A stretch of 64,000 bases of DNA from Negativibacillus massiliensis (GCF_900148495.1 NZ_FTRU01000007.1:558001-622000); one strand, 5' to 3'. Shown: positions 9,930 through 18,206, counted from the stretch's first letter. Notes: generated from the letters alone by a model not told the origin. Numbers and translations: made by a program.

Positions 9930-10562
9930 TTATACGTTAAAGGTTGCAATCGCTTCTTTTAATGCGATATCCATATCCGCCTGAATAACGGTGCTCAGGT
10001 CAAGTTCCATATCTGCGATGTACTGTTCCATTTCGTTCTTCTTACAGAAGAAATTCATGGCGTTTCAGCAGGAGCCTGCCCAGTTTGCGATTTCACCCAG
10101 GGTGAAGGTCAGAGCGTGCAGATCAGCTGGGCTGTGTTCGACAATTTTGCCGTCCTTCACGCGGACAAAAACATCCGCACCGCAGGAGCTGCACTTGGAA
10201 TGGATTTCGGTATCCTGATGGAAGGTGAAAGCGGAACCGATTGCATCGATTGCGCACATTGCGCAGAATTCTCTGCCATCAGCAAGGGTAACATGGTGGT
10301 TGGTAGGAAGCGCAGAAACCGGATAGATGAAGTTTACGTTTCCTTCCTCATCGGTCACCATGCCGTCTTTTTCGCAGAGGACTTCGGTAATCGAGGAAAA
10401 ATCTTCTGCGGAGGAGAGGGTGATTCCTTTGAGTGCGGTGTAGCCATCCTCTTTCAGGGAGAATGGACGATGATTGTCAACGATAAAATTCATGATCGCA
10501 AGGCGAATTTCGTTTTGTGGAGCATTAAATTTTTGATGAATATTCTGGATTTTTTCTTGCAT
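9930..10562 (-). CDS. saoL: MerB-like organometal lyase with selenocysteine (SaoL)
   Basis: 210 residues if the TGA at 10065-10067 is read as selenocysteine. The frame before it (165 residues) and after it (to TAA at 9930-9932) together give the usual MerB length of about 210. MerB breaks the carbon-mercury bond of organomercurials with two cysteines and an aspartate. Here C103-A-I-D106 matches the MerB Cys96/Asp99 motif (C-A-L-D). The Sec sits in C165-Sec166-N-A-M-N-F-F, which lines up with MerB F-C-D-H-V-H-F-F, so Sec takes the place of the second catalytic cysteine (Cys159 of MerB). A CxxC pair (C-S-S-C) lies near residue 125. Start ATG follows AGGAGAAC. A terminator lies just upstream, so the gene may need its own promoter. 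The name follows the SAO scheme as I recall it. Confidence 0.88.
10036..10052 (-). promoter_or_regulatory. Candidate bacterial SECIS hairpin of saoL
   Basis: Twelve bases after the TGA the mRNA can form a perfect 7-bp hairpin, TTCTTCT pairing with AGAAGAA around the loop GTA. Position and G in the loop fit bacterial SECIS elements bound by SelB. Confidence 0.65.
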
Positions 10563-10591
10563 GTTGTTCTCCTATATTGAAAAAGAGCTTA

Positions 10592-10626
10592 AAAAAAGTC
10601 TGTATGGTTAGTACAGACTTTTTTGT
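10592..10626. terminator. Intrinsic terminator between the first binding-protein gene and saoL
   Basis: AAAAAGTCTGTA pairs with TACAGACTTTTT around a 7-base loop. T/A runs flank both sides, so it could act in either direction. It separates the lipoprotein gene from saoL. Confidence 0.8.
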
Positions 10627-10697
10627 TGTTTTTGAAAGCTCAAAAATGATGTGTGACTAGACTAAATTTTGTTTCAGGGAATTTGGATGAGCGAAAA

Positions 10698-11948
10698 TTA
10701 GTCGTTCATAGTAATCTCGGCAGCATCATCATATTCATTTGTGGTGATACCGTCGATTTCCTTAGCTTTTGCAAGCCAGTCTTCGAATGTGATTCCGGTT
10801 GGATACATTGGTTCTACAGTGTTTGCAATGAAATCACTGAAGTCTTCTACGCCGCATTCCTCAATCAGGTCAGTAGACATGAATTTTTCTACGTCATTGA
10901 TGTTTGGAATATCTTCTTCTGGAATGTGATCAAACTTGGTGTAGTTTGCGATGTAGTTTTCCAGATTCTTTTCAGAGAACTGCCAAGTCAGGGTGCGGCC
11001 CTCTTTTACAGTTTTCATATAGATTGTATTGAGTGCTACTTCTGGTTTTGTTCCGTAAGCGTCAGCAAAGATCATTGCTGCATTGTATGGATGCTGATAA
11101 ATGTACTGGATGGAGAGCGCATGTGCCAGAACCATACGTTTTGCCAGTTCTGGATGCTCTTCGCGGAAGTTGTTGCTCATTGCGTATACACAGCAAACGC
11201 CCCAGTTGTCGAGATCGTTGCCGTCTGTGCCATCTTCTTTGTAACCCCAGTCGGTTGCCATAACGTGTCCGATACCTTCGAACTCTGCCTGAGAGGCAAC
11301 AGGGTCTCACGTCGAGAAGCAGTCAACCTGTCCTGCCTTCATTGCAAGCAGGGCATCGGTTTCACCCATATCAACGATTTCGTAGTTTCCTTCAGTCATA
11401 ACTGGAATACCAAGATCTTCTGCCCAGTTACTCCATTGTGGACTCTTCCATGGTTCGTTGCCGATAGCCAGCTTTTTACCGATCAGATCTTCTGGTTCCT
11501 GAATATCGTTGCTTACAACCAGATATTCCGAACCGCCCAGATGGTTTGCAGCTGCCATGAACAGTGGTGCGCCGTTGTTTACGGAAAGAATTGCGCCCTG
11601 GATACCCTGATAGCCGACGTCCATTTCACCGGAAGCCATTGCTTCCATGATCTGGCCGGTTTTGGTGATGTTTACGGTAAGACCCAGTGCGTCAAAGATG
11701 CCGCTTCCTTCTCCAACCAAAGCAGCAACCATGTGGTCACAGTTACGATAACCCAGCTCAACGACATAATCTTTGTCTGCCTCAGGGATTTCACCAAGAT
11801 AATCCTTGTACTTAGCCACTTCTTCTTCTGCGTTGTAGTCAACCTGTACGGTATTGGTATCATTGCTGCTGTCTTTACAGCCAGTCAAGCCAACAATCAG
11901 CATCGAAGCAGCAAGCATGAGGCACAACAGTCTTTTGCGCATTGTCAT
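10698..11948 (-). CDS. ABC substrate-binding lipoprotein with selenocysteine, NMT1/SsuA-like (copy 1)
   Basis: 416 residues when the TGA at 11307-11309 is read as Sec214. A signal peptide with lipobox L-T-G-C (Cys24) anchors it outside the membrane. The body resembles nitrate/sulfonate/taurine-type binding proteins ('MEAMASGEMDVGYQG' for the periplasmic pocket). The sequence across the TGA reads D-C-F-S-T-Sec-D-P-V-A-S-Q and continues with long conserved sequence, ruling out a simple frameshift. A vicinal Cys pair (V-C-C-V) lies about 35 residues later. It is nearly identical in layout to the neighbouring copy, whose stop lies 95 bases upstream of this start with a terminator between. It probably delivers substrate to the Sec permease at 13457-14284. 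In the SAO naming it may or may not be the SaoB family, so I give no symbol. Confidence 0.85.
11283..11298 (-). promoter_or_regulatory. Candidate SECIS hairpin, binding-protein copy 1
   Basis: After the TGA, TGCCT can pair with AGGCA (loop CTC), or CTCT with AGAG (loop CAGGC, with two G). The same bases follow the TGA of copy 2, so the region is conserved, but the structure is less clear than in the other genes. Confidence 0.45.
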
Positions 11949-11993
11949 GCTTTTTCTTCTTCCTTTCTTTTTGTAAAAACACTTAACCTATTT

Positions 11994-12024
11994 TAAAACA
12001 AGTGACCCCGGACAGGTCACTTGT
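11994..12024 (-). terminator. Intrinsic terminator between the two binding-protein genes
   Basis: A perfect 10-bp stem, ACAAGTGACC/GGTCACTTGT, with loop bases CCGGACA on the plus strand, followed on the minus strand by TTTT. It could end transcripts of copy 2 before copy 1. Confidence 0.75.
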
Positions 12025-12043
12025 TTTAGTCAGAATATGATTA

Positions 12044-13306
12044 CTAGTCGTTCATTGTGATTTCAGCAATGTCGTCGTATTCATTGGTGGTGATACCATC
12101 AATTTCTTTAGCTTTTGCAAGCCAGTCTTCAAAGCTGATACCGGTTGGATAAAGTGGTTCTACTTCATTTTCAATGAAGTCGTGGAAGTCTTCCACACCG
12201 CACTCTTCAATGAGGTCGGTGGACATAAAGCTCTGGAGGTCGTTGATCTTGATTCTGTCCTCTTCTGGAATGGTGTCATACTGGTTCCAGTTTGCAACCA
12301 GATTCTCCAGATTCTTTTCGGAGAACTGCCAGGTCAGGGTACGACCCTCTTTTACAGTCTTCATATAGATTGTATTGAGAGCAACTTCCGGTTTTGTACC
12401 GTAAGCATCAGCAAAGATCATTGCTGCATTGTATGGATGTGTGTAAACGTATTTTACAGAAAGTGCGTGAGCAAGAACCAGACGTTTTGCCAGTTCCGGA
12501 TGCTCTTCGTAGAAATTGGTGCTCATAGCGTATACGCAGCAGATACCCCAGTTATCCAGGTCATTGCTGTCGCTGTCAACGCCCAGTTTGCTTCCTTTGT
12601 AACCCCAGTCGGTTGCCATAACGTGTCCGATACCTTCGAACTCTGCCTGAGAGGCAAACGGGTCTCACGTTGCAAAGCCGTCGATCTGACCGGCTTTCAT
12701 AGCAATCAGGGCATCGGTTGCGCCCATATCTACGGTTTCATAGTTTCCTTCTGTTACAACTGGAATGTCCAGCTTTTCAGCCCAACCGCACCATTCGGTT
12801 CCGGTCTCTGCCTCGCTGCCGATAGCCAGCTTTTTGCCAACCAGGTCTTCCGGGCTCTGGATGTCGTTGCTGACTACCAGATAGTAGGAACCACCCAGAT
12901 GGTTTGCAGCTGCCATGAAGAGAGGTGCACCGTTATTTACAGAACGGATTGCGCCATTGATGCCCTGATAGCCAACGTCCATCTCACCGGAAGCCATTGC
13001 CTCCATGATCTGACCGGTTTTGGTAACGTTGACGTTTAAGTCAAGTGCATCAAAGATGCCGCTTCCCTGGCCGATCAGAGAAGCAACCATGTGGTCACAG
13101 TTGTTGTAGCCAAGCTCAATGACATAGTCTTTGTCTGCGTCAGAGAGCTCACCAAGATAATCCTTGTACTTAGCCACTTCTTCCTCTGCGTTATAATCGA
13201 TCTGTACCGTATTGGTATCGTTGCTGCTGTCTTTACAGCCACTCAGACCCATCATCAGCATGGAAGCGGCAAGCATCAGACATAAAAGTCTTTTTCGAAT
13301 TGTCAT
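12044..13306 (-). CDS. ABC substrate-binding lipoprotein with selenocysteine, NMT1/SsuA-like (copy 2)
   Basis: 420 residues with the TGA at 12665-12667 as Sec214, the same residue number as in copy 1. Lipobox L-S-G-C. The Sec context is D-G-F-A-T-Sec-D-P-F-A-S-Q: the cysteine four residues before the Sec in copy 1 is glycine here. The rest is closely similar to copy 1 over the whole length, including the V-C/C-C pair near residue 248, so the two arose by tandem duplication and have drifted. Gene order (permease, copy 2, copy 1, lyase) suggests that this copy is the main partner of the permease. Start ATG follows GGAAGGAAG. Ligand unknown; an organic metal or metalloid compound is an inference from context. 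Confidence 0.85.
12641..12656 (-). promoter_or_regulatory. Candidate SECIS hairpin, binding-protein copy 2
   Basis: The same GCCTCTCAGGCAGAG sequence as in copy 1 follows the TGA at the same distance. Stem options are TGCCT/AGGCA-like or CTCT/AGAG; see copy 1. Confidence 0.45.
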
Positions 13307-13456
13307 GCTTTTCTTCCTTCCTCAATAAAACCTTTTAACTTATTTCCATCTGCTGACCCGGACAGAACAGCAGAAAGAACCAAAAGAAAATTTTGGCGAA
13401 AATCCACCGATTGAGGCCTCGCCAATGGGAAACCTGTTAGATTCCCGGAAAGAATG

Positions 13457-14284
13457 TTAGTCTGCTTTCCAACGAAGCAGGACAGTTTCTACCAGCAGCA
13501 TGATGCGGTCGATTGCAAATCCGACCAGACCAGCAATCAGCATGTATGCCATGATGGTAGCAGTTTCCATTCTTCCCTGAGCCTCAACCATTAAGTAGCC
13601 GAACCCGGCACTTGTCGCAATGAACTCCGCTCAGATAACAGACATCCAGCCCATACCAATTGCAAGGCGGATGCCGGTGATAACCCCGGGCAAAGCACCG
13701 GGAACAACAATATCCTTAACGATATCCAATGTGCTGGCGCCCATACTTCTTGCAGCATTGTAGAAATCCTTGCTGATGTCCTGTACGCCGGCAATGGTAT
13801 TCAGGATGATGGTGAAGACACCGCTGAACGCAATCATGAAGATGGTTGGACCATCGCCCAGACCAAACCAGACAATGGAAAGCGGAACCCAGGCCATAAT
13901 TGGAATCTGACGAAGTGAGTTGATGAACGGAGCGAGTGCTTTGAGCATCTTTGGAGAATAGCCCATAATCAGACCAAGTGGAAGTCCAACCAGGAATGCG
14001 TACAGGGTACCGGTCAAAACACGACGTAAGGTAATGCCGATGTTTCGCAGTACATACAGGTCACGCAGAGAGTCCACAGTCTTAAACAGTACCGATTCCA
14101 GTGTTGGGAATAGGAAGTTGTTTTCGGACATGTGTGCAGCAAAAAACCATACCACACAGATTACACCCACAGCAATTGGAGTATAGATGTTGAATTCTTT
14201 GCCGTTGAGTTTCTTCCAGTTGCGGCGGTCAGACATTTTCGCAGCTTGCGCCATTCGATTCACTTCTTTTTCACCGCTGTTCAT
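13457..14284 (-). CDS. saoP: ABC transporter permease with selenocysteine (SsuC/TauC-like, probable SaoP)
   Basis: 275 residues with the TGA at 13631-13633 read as Sec218. It has about six membrane segments and an EAA-type loop for the ATPase ('YNAARSMGASTLDIVKDIVVPGALPG', about residues 163-188). Around the TGA the sequence is G-M-G-W-M-S-V-I-Sec-A-E-F-I-A-T-S-A-G-F-G-Y. SsuC/TauC permeases have G-W...V-A-A-E-x-I-A...G-L-G-Y here, so Sec replaces an alanine in a membrane segment and the protein is otherwise intact to TAA at 13457-13459. Start ATG at 14284 has AAGGAGG at 14293-14299. It is the first gene of the minus arm. The only ABC ATPase nearby is SaoA on the plus arm. Symbol from memory of the SAO scheme. 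Confidence 0.85.
13594..13612 (-). promoter_or_regulatory. Candidate SECIS hairpin of the ABC permease
   Basis: Eighteen bases past the TGA, AGTGCCG pairs with CGGC-T-ACT (one bulged T) around the loop GGTT. A GGU apical loop is typical of bacterial SECIS elements. Confidence 0.7.
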
Positions 14285-14344
14285 ATTTTTCACCTCCTTA
14301 AATTTACAAATTATTTATAATCCATCACCAAATGATAGCATGGT

Positions 14345-14447
14345 TCGATAGATTTTTCCAATTGCTTTTTTGAATTGCGAAAACAGATGAATAGATTTTA
14401 TCGATAACAGATATTTTTTTATCGATTATTTAGTGATAAAATCGATA
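14345..14447. promoter_or_regulatory. Divergent promoter region with four TCGAT motifs
   Basis: The AT-rich gap between the divergent selenoprotein arms (14285-14610) has TCGATA at 14345 and 14401, ATCGAT at 14421 and ATCGATA at 14441. The last three are spaced about 20-21 bases apart, two helical turns, as expected for a dimeric or cooperative regulator. No regulator gene lies in the cluster. I could not assign -10/-35 boxes with confidence. Confidence 0.45.
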
Positions 14448-14610
14448 GGTTTATAGGATTTTTCAATTTTTTTTGTTTTTTAATAGTTAATTTCAATAAT
14501 TGTTTCTTTTTTTGCTATTATTTGTTATGATTGGTATGTTTGAGAGTATGTGGCTTTTTGCGTTCGGAAGGGGAAAGCAGTCCGTACGTGAAGAAAAAGG
14601 AGGAAAATAA

Positions 14611-14871
14611 ATGAAGAAACCATGTGTAGAATATATCTGCGCTTGTGCATGATGCGAGGTATATGTCGGATTCGTGGAATCCTTAAAAAAAGAGTATGAA
14701 GGCCGTTTGGAAGTTGTGATCTATAAAGCAGGCAAGGATTTTGGCTACATCAAAAAGTATGGAGCAACCACCAAGAGCATGCTGGTTATCAATGAAAGCA
14801 AAGCGGTCCGCAATATTAATAAGGAAACAATTGTGGCAGCATTTGAGGAGGCAATTAACAGTTGTTGTTAG
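14611..14871 (+). CDS. saoT: Thioredoxin-like small selenoprotein (SaoT)
   Basis: 86 residues, too short and interrupted for a standard gene call: the TGA at 14650-14652 is residue 14. The N-terminus reads M-K-K-P-C-V-E-Y-I-C-A-C-A-Sec-C-E, so one Sec sits among four cysteines. After it comes a small alpha/beta fold with E-V-V-I-Y-K-A-G and G-A-T-T-K-S-M-L-V-I-N-E, which looks like a thioredoxin/glutaredoxin-type protein, and the chain ends S-C-C. AAAGGAGG stands 7 bases before the ATG. It is the first gene of the plus arm. The gene downstream overlaps its end by 10 bases. Likely role: redox partner or metal-binding shuttle for the lyase or exporter (inference). Confidence 0.85.
14668..14682 (+). 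promoter_or_regulatory. Candidate SECIS hairpin of saoT
   Basis: A perfect 6-bp hairpin GGATTC/GAATCC with loop GTG begins 16 bases after the TGA, at the spacing expected for a bacterial SECIS. Confidence 0.7.
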
Positions 14872-15962
14872 AGTTTTTTTCATTTATTGGCGGAGTAATC
14901 AACTCGGCATTTGACATGCTGGGAACGTCCTCATCCTGGATGATTCTCAGCTTTTTTATCGCAGGACTCCTGCATGAATTTTTGAGTCCGGAGAAGATGA
15001 GAAAAAGTTCCATTGGAACCAAAAAGGTATCCGGTGTATTCTGGAGCACCATTTCCGGAGCATTGATTCCGATTTGCAGCTGCGGTACCATCCCGCTGGG
15101 AATCAGCTTGTACTATTCCGGTGCTTATCTTGGTCCAACCCTTGCGTTTATGACCTCGTCCCCAATGATCAACCCGATTGCGGTTATCCTTTCCTGGGGA
15201 CTTTTAGGACCAAAGATTACTATTATTTACATCATCACCGGTCTGGTTGCACCGATGATCATCGGTATCGTTGCAAACCGCTTTGGAGGCAAGGAAATCT
15301 GCCTGTATTCGGAGGAAGAAGCGGCAGAGCGTCCGATTTTGCTGGAAGAGGAAACCATGTCGGTGATGGATAAGATCAAATCTGGACTGCACTGGTCATT
15401 TACCGAACTTTCGCTGACTGTATCCAAATATGCAGTTACCGGCATGCTGATTGCAGGACTTTTGTTTAACATCGTACCACAGTCCGCAATCCAGACCTAT
15501 CTTGGAAATCCGGGCTTTATTTCCTTGTTTGGCATTACCGTCATTGCAGCACTGATGTATGTTTGTGCGGTAGGTCATCTTCCATTTATTGCGGCAATCG
15601 TTGCAAGCGGCGCCGCTCCTGGTGTGGCAATTACCTTTTTGATGGCAGGTGCATCCACCAACATTCCGGAACTGATTACCATTTCCAAAACAATCGGCAA
15701 GCGTGCAGCTTTGATGTATTTTGGTATGGTAACCGTTATTTCCAATGTTGTGGGCTATATCACCAACCAGCTTTTGATGCCGGGATTTAAGCCAGTTATG
15801 GACTTTGACACAACACATAAGACGATTGAACTTGCAAACCGGTTTATCGTAACAACACCGGATTGGGTACAGAATCTGTGCAGCCTGGTTCTGATCGGAT
15901 ATGCCTGTGTAGCAGGTTGGAAGTGGCTCAAGAAACAGTTTGCAAAGGTTTCTGTTGCATAA
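14862..15962 (+). CDS. saoE: ArsP/DUF318-like efflux permease (SaoE)
   Basis: 366 residues with about eight membrane segments and a cytoplasmic loop near residues 145-180. It carries the family motif P-I-C72-S-C74-G-T-I-P-L-G, the Cys-rich signature of the permease family that includes ArsP, an exporter of trivalent organoarsenicals, and related copper/zinc exporters. The likely start is the TTG at 14862, 10 bases past GAGGAGG, which overlaps the end of saoT and suggests coupled translation. In context it would export the metal or organometal after the lyase acts. No Sec codon here. Confidence 0.85.
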   Translation: MLLEFFSFIGGVINSAFDMLGTSSSWMILSFFIAGLLHEFLSPEKMRKSSIGTKKVSGVFWSTISGALIPICSCGTIPLGISLYYSGAYLGPTLAFMTSSPMINPIAVILSWGLLGPKITIIYIITGLVAPMIIGIVANRFGGKEICLYSEEEAAERPILLEEETMSVMDKIKSGLHWSFTELSLTVSKYAVTGMLIAGLLFNIVPQSAIQTYLGNPGFISLFGITVIAALMYVCAVGHLPFIAAIVASGAAPGVAITFLMAGASTNIPELITISKTIGKRAALMYFGMVTVISNVVGYITNQLLMPGFKPVMDFDTTHKTIELANRFIVTTPDWVQNLCSLVLIGYACVAGWKWLKKQFAKVSVA

Positions 15963-15992
15963 ATGAAGTCGAAGTATCAGGATGGGAGAAGC

Positions 15993-16535
15993 ATGGAAGA
16001 AAAGACGAAAAAAAGCAATAAGAAAGTTTCATTGCTGATAAAAGCAGTCATTGTTCTTGTAGTTGTTGTGATTGCTTTTTTCCTCAGCCAGTATGTAGCG
16101 GAGAAAAACGAAAAAAGCACCGGTTCTCGCCGTGAGCGCATCTATGCACCGATGGTCGAGGACGACAACGCAGCATTAGTAGCATTCCAGCAGGAAAATC
16201 CACAGCGCAAGGTTGTACTTGCCTGTGAGGAGGATGTTACAAACGATACCCTCAAGGATCTGCTGATTATTTATAAGGAAGATGATCCAACCGAGGGAGA
16301 GATCACCCGTTTGGTGGTTTCGATTGCTCAGCAGGATGGAAGCTATACCTATACAGAACCGATTCCGGCTCCGATCGAAAATCAGGGAATTCAGTTTAAG
16401 AACATTGATGAAGAAGCGGAAATGGAATTTATTGTTTCCGGTGAAAAAGACGGAGCAGCAGGATATGCAATCTACCGCATGATCGATGGACAGCCTATGG
16501 ATCTGTTCGGTGATGGAATGGAAGATTGCTGTTAA
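15993..16535 (+). CDS. saoC: Membrane-anchored protein ending in Cys-Cys (SaoC)
   Basis: 180 residues. A basic N-terminus and one membrane segment (about residues 13-32) are followed by an extracytoplasmic domain of no family I recognise, ending G-M-E-D-C-C and TAA. The terminal Cys-Cys is the striking feature and matches the 'Cys-Cys-COOH' protein of the SAO locus as I recall it; relatives have Sec in the pair. I chose ATG 15993, preceded by GGGAG; ATG 15963 directly after the saoE stop is possible and would add 10 residues. The stop overlaps the next start as TAATG. A vicinal thiol pair on a tether could bind or hand over a soft metal ion (inference). Confidence 0.75.
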   Translation: MEEKTKKSNKKVSLLIKAVIVLVVVVIAFFLSQYVAEKNEKSTGSRRERIYAPMVEDDNAALVAFQQENPQRKVVLACEEDVTNDTLKDLLIIYKEDDPTEGEITRLVVSIAQQDGSYTYTEPIPAPIENQGIQFKNIDEEAEMEFIVSGEKDGAAGYAIYRMIDGQPMDLFGDGMEDCC

Positions 16536-17320
16536 TGGAGATACAGAAAAAGATTTTGCTGGCAGGCGTGGGACTGGTGGTCGTATTGTCTGCCATGCAA
16601 TTTATTCTTCCAAGGGAGAATGAGAAAAACGCACAGGCACAGCTGCGCATCGGAGCCGGAGATGATATTTCCGGCTATCTGGTGCAGGAGATTCTCAGCC
16701 AGCAGGACAGTCCGGTGCAGCTTTCGGAACAATCCATGGAAGGATATGAATTTCAGGACTGCTGAAGCAACACTGCACAATGGGCCTTGCGCTCAGAGGA
16801 AATTGATATGGCACTGAGCTGTTCCCATCAGGCAGCTCATCTGGTGGAAGAGGATGACCGCTTTGTCATCTATGCGCCGGCGATTATGAATGCAGAAGTT
16901 GTCGCCTATCAGGGCGACATCCAGCAGATTAAAACGCTGGGGGTAGGACAGCAGCGCCTGTACCTGCAGAACCTTGCAAAAGAAGCTTATCCACAGATTG
17001 AAACGGTGGAGGAAATTAAGCCCAATATGCTGCCATATACCTTGTCGACCGGAGAGATTGACGCAGCGGTGATGGATGTGACCAAAGCGACACTGGTTCC
17101 TGAGTTTTCTTTTGCTCCGCTGTCCGATCATGATTATATCTCCTATGTGCTGATTGTCCGGGAAGATCTGATCGGGACAGAAAAATTTGACCAATTTATT
17201 AAAAGCTATAACAGGTCGGTGGAGCAGCTGAAAGATGGCCAAAAACTACAGCAGGATCTGGGAATGGACGCACAGTTTTGGAAACAGGTAAAGTTTTTGA
17301 CGATGGATTCGTATGAATAA
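16535..17320 (+). CDS. saoB: Small substrate-binding selenoprotein with Cys-Sec pair (probable SaoB)
   Basis: 261 residues with the TGA at 16763-16765 as Sec77. The frame before and after the TGA is the same and continues for 184 residues. An uncleaved signal anchor (residues 7-24) is followed by a periplasmic-binding-protein-like fold ('LRIGAGDDISGYLVQEIL', 'GEIDAAVMDVTKATL'), about two thirds of the usual size. The Sec is in F-Q-D-C76-Sec77-S-N-T-A-Q-W, a vicinal Cys-Sec. ATG 16535 overlaps the saoC stop; a TTG at 16526 is possible. The ABC ATPase gene follows after 19 bases. The symbol is my best match to the SAO scheme, not certain, because two larger Sec-containing binding proteins also exist here. 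Confidence 0.78.
16775..16792 (+). promoter_or_regulatory. Candidate SECIS hairpin of the small binding protein
   Basis: Nine bases after the TGA, GCACAA pairs with TTGCGC (one A-C mismatch) around the loop TGGGCC, which has the expected G residues. Confidence 0.55.
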
Positions 17321-17339
17321 TAGAGGGGAAGAAAACGAA

Positions 17340-18206
17340 ATGTCAATTTCAGTACAGAATATTACCAAAAGTTTTAAAGACAGGCGCAATGCAAAGGAAA
17401 GAAAACTGATTCTGAAGGATATTTCCTTTGACATTTCGGAAGGGGAGTTTGTATCCCTTCTGGGTCCTTCCGGCTGCGGCAAAACTACAACACTGACCAT
17501 TATCGCTGGGTTCCAGTCTCCGGATGAAGGAAAGATCGTGGTCAATGGCAAGGAAGTTTCCAAGCCAGGTCCGGACCGTGCATTTATGTTCCAGAACTAT
17601 GCCCTGTTTCCATGGCTCAAGGTCGGGGAAAATATCATGTACCCGATGAAAAAACAGAAAGTTCCAAAAGAACAGCGCCAGCAGCGCCTGAAAGAACTTC
17701 TGGATATGGCACAGCTGAGCGAATACGAGAACTACTATATTCATGAGCTTTCCGGTGGTATGAAGCAAAGGGTTGCGCTGCTGCGTGCGATGGCATGTGA
17801 CCCGAAGGTACTGCTGATGGATGAGCCGCTTGGTGCGGTTGACTTTCAGATGAGACAGCTGCTCCAGATGCAGCTGGAACAGATGCTGATGCAGAAAAAG
17901 ACCACAGCACTGATGGTAACCCACGACGTGGATGAAGCTGTTTATTTGAGTGACCGTGTTATTGTTATGTCCCGTGACTATGGAAGAATCCTGACCGATC
18001 TTCGTATCGATCTTCCTCGTCCGCGTGACCGTACCCATGTTATGTACCACAACTATGTGGATCAGCTGACCAACGTACTGAAATCTGCCCTCAACGGCGA
18101 TGTCAAGAACGACGAAGATAAGGATCTGCTGGAATTCATCCAGAAATCTGAACTGGAAAAGAATCGTCTGCACAACGCTTTGTTTGGGGATGCAGATAAA
18201 AAATAA
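17340..18206 (+). CDS. saoA: ABC transporter ATP-binding protein, SsuB/TauB-like (SaoA)
   Basis: 288 residues of a nitrate/sulfonate-type ATPase. Walker A is G-P-S-G-C-G-K-T-T (about residues 43-51), signature L-S-G-G-M-K-Q-R, Walker B V-L-L-M-D-E-P-L-G-A-V-D and the switch H in M-V-T-H-D-V-D-E-A. It would power the Sec permease encoded on the opposite arm, the only ABC permease in the locus. The C-terminal 30-40 residues are a charged extension. Start ATG at 17340 has GAGGGGAAG upstream; an ATG at 17313 lies inside the previous gene. No Sec codon. Confidence 0.92.
   Translation: MSISVQNITKSFKDRRNAKERKLILKDISFDISEGEFVSLLGPSGCGKTTTLTIIAGFQSPDEGKIVVNGKEVSKPGPDRAFMFQNYALFPWLKVGENIMYPMKKQKVPKEQRQQRLKELLDMAQLSEYENYYIHELSGGMKQRVALLRAMACDPKVLLMDEPLGAVDFQMRQLLQMQLEQMLMQKKTTALMVTHDVDEAVYLSDRVIVMSRDYGRILTDLRIDLPRPRDRTHVMYHNYVDQLTNVLKSALNGDVKNDEDKDLLEFIQKSELEKNRLHNALFGDADKK

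Noticed and set aside
10653-11996. A 447-residue plus-strand frame across the binding-lipoprotein gene
   Set aside because: Antisense shadow of binding-protein copy 1, with unusual Cys/His/Phe content and no ribosome binding site.
10065-16765. Reading the split frames at the six TGA codons as pseudogenes or sequencing errors
   Set aside because: All six breaks are TGA, never TAA or TAG. All stay in frame, all continue with family-like sequence, and most have a hairpin right after. Random decay would not give this pattern.
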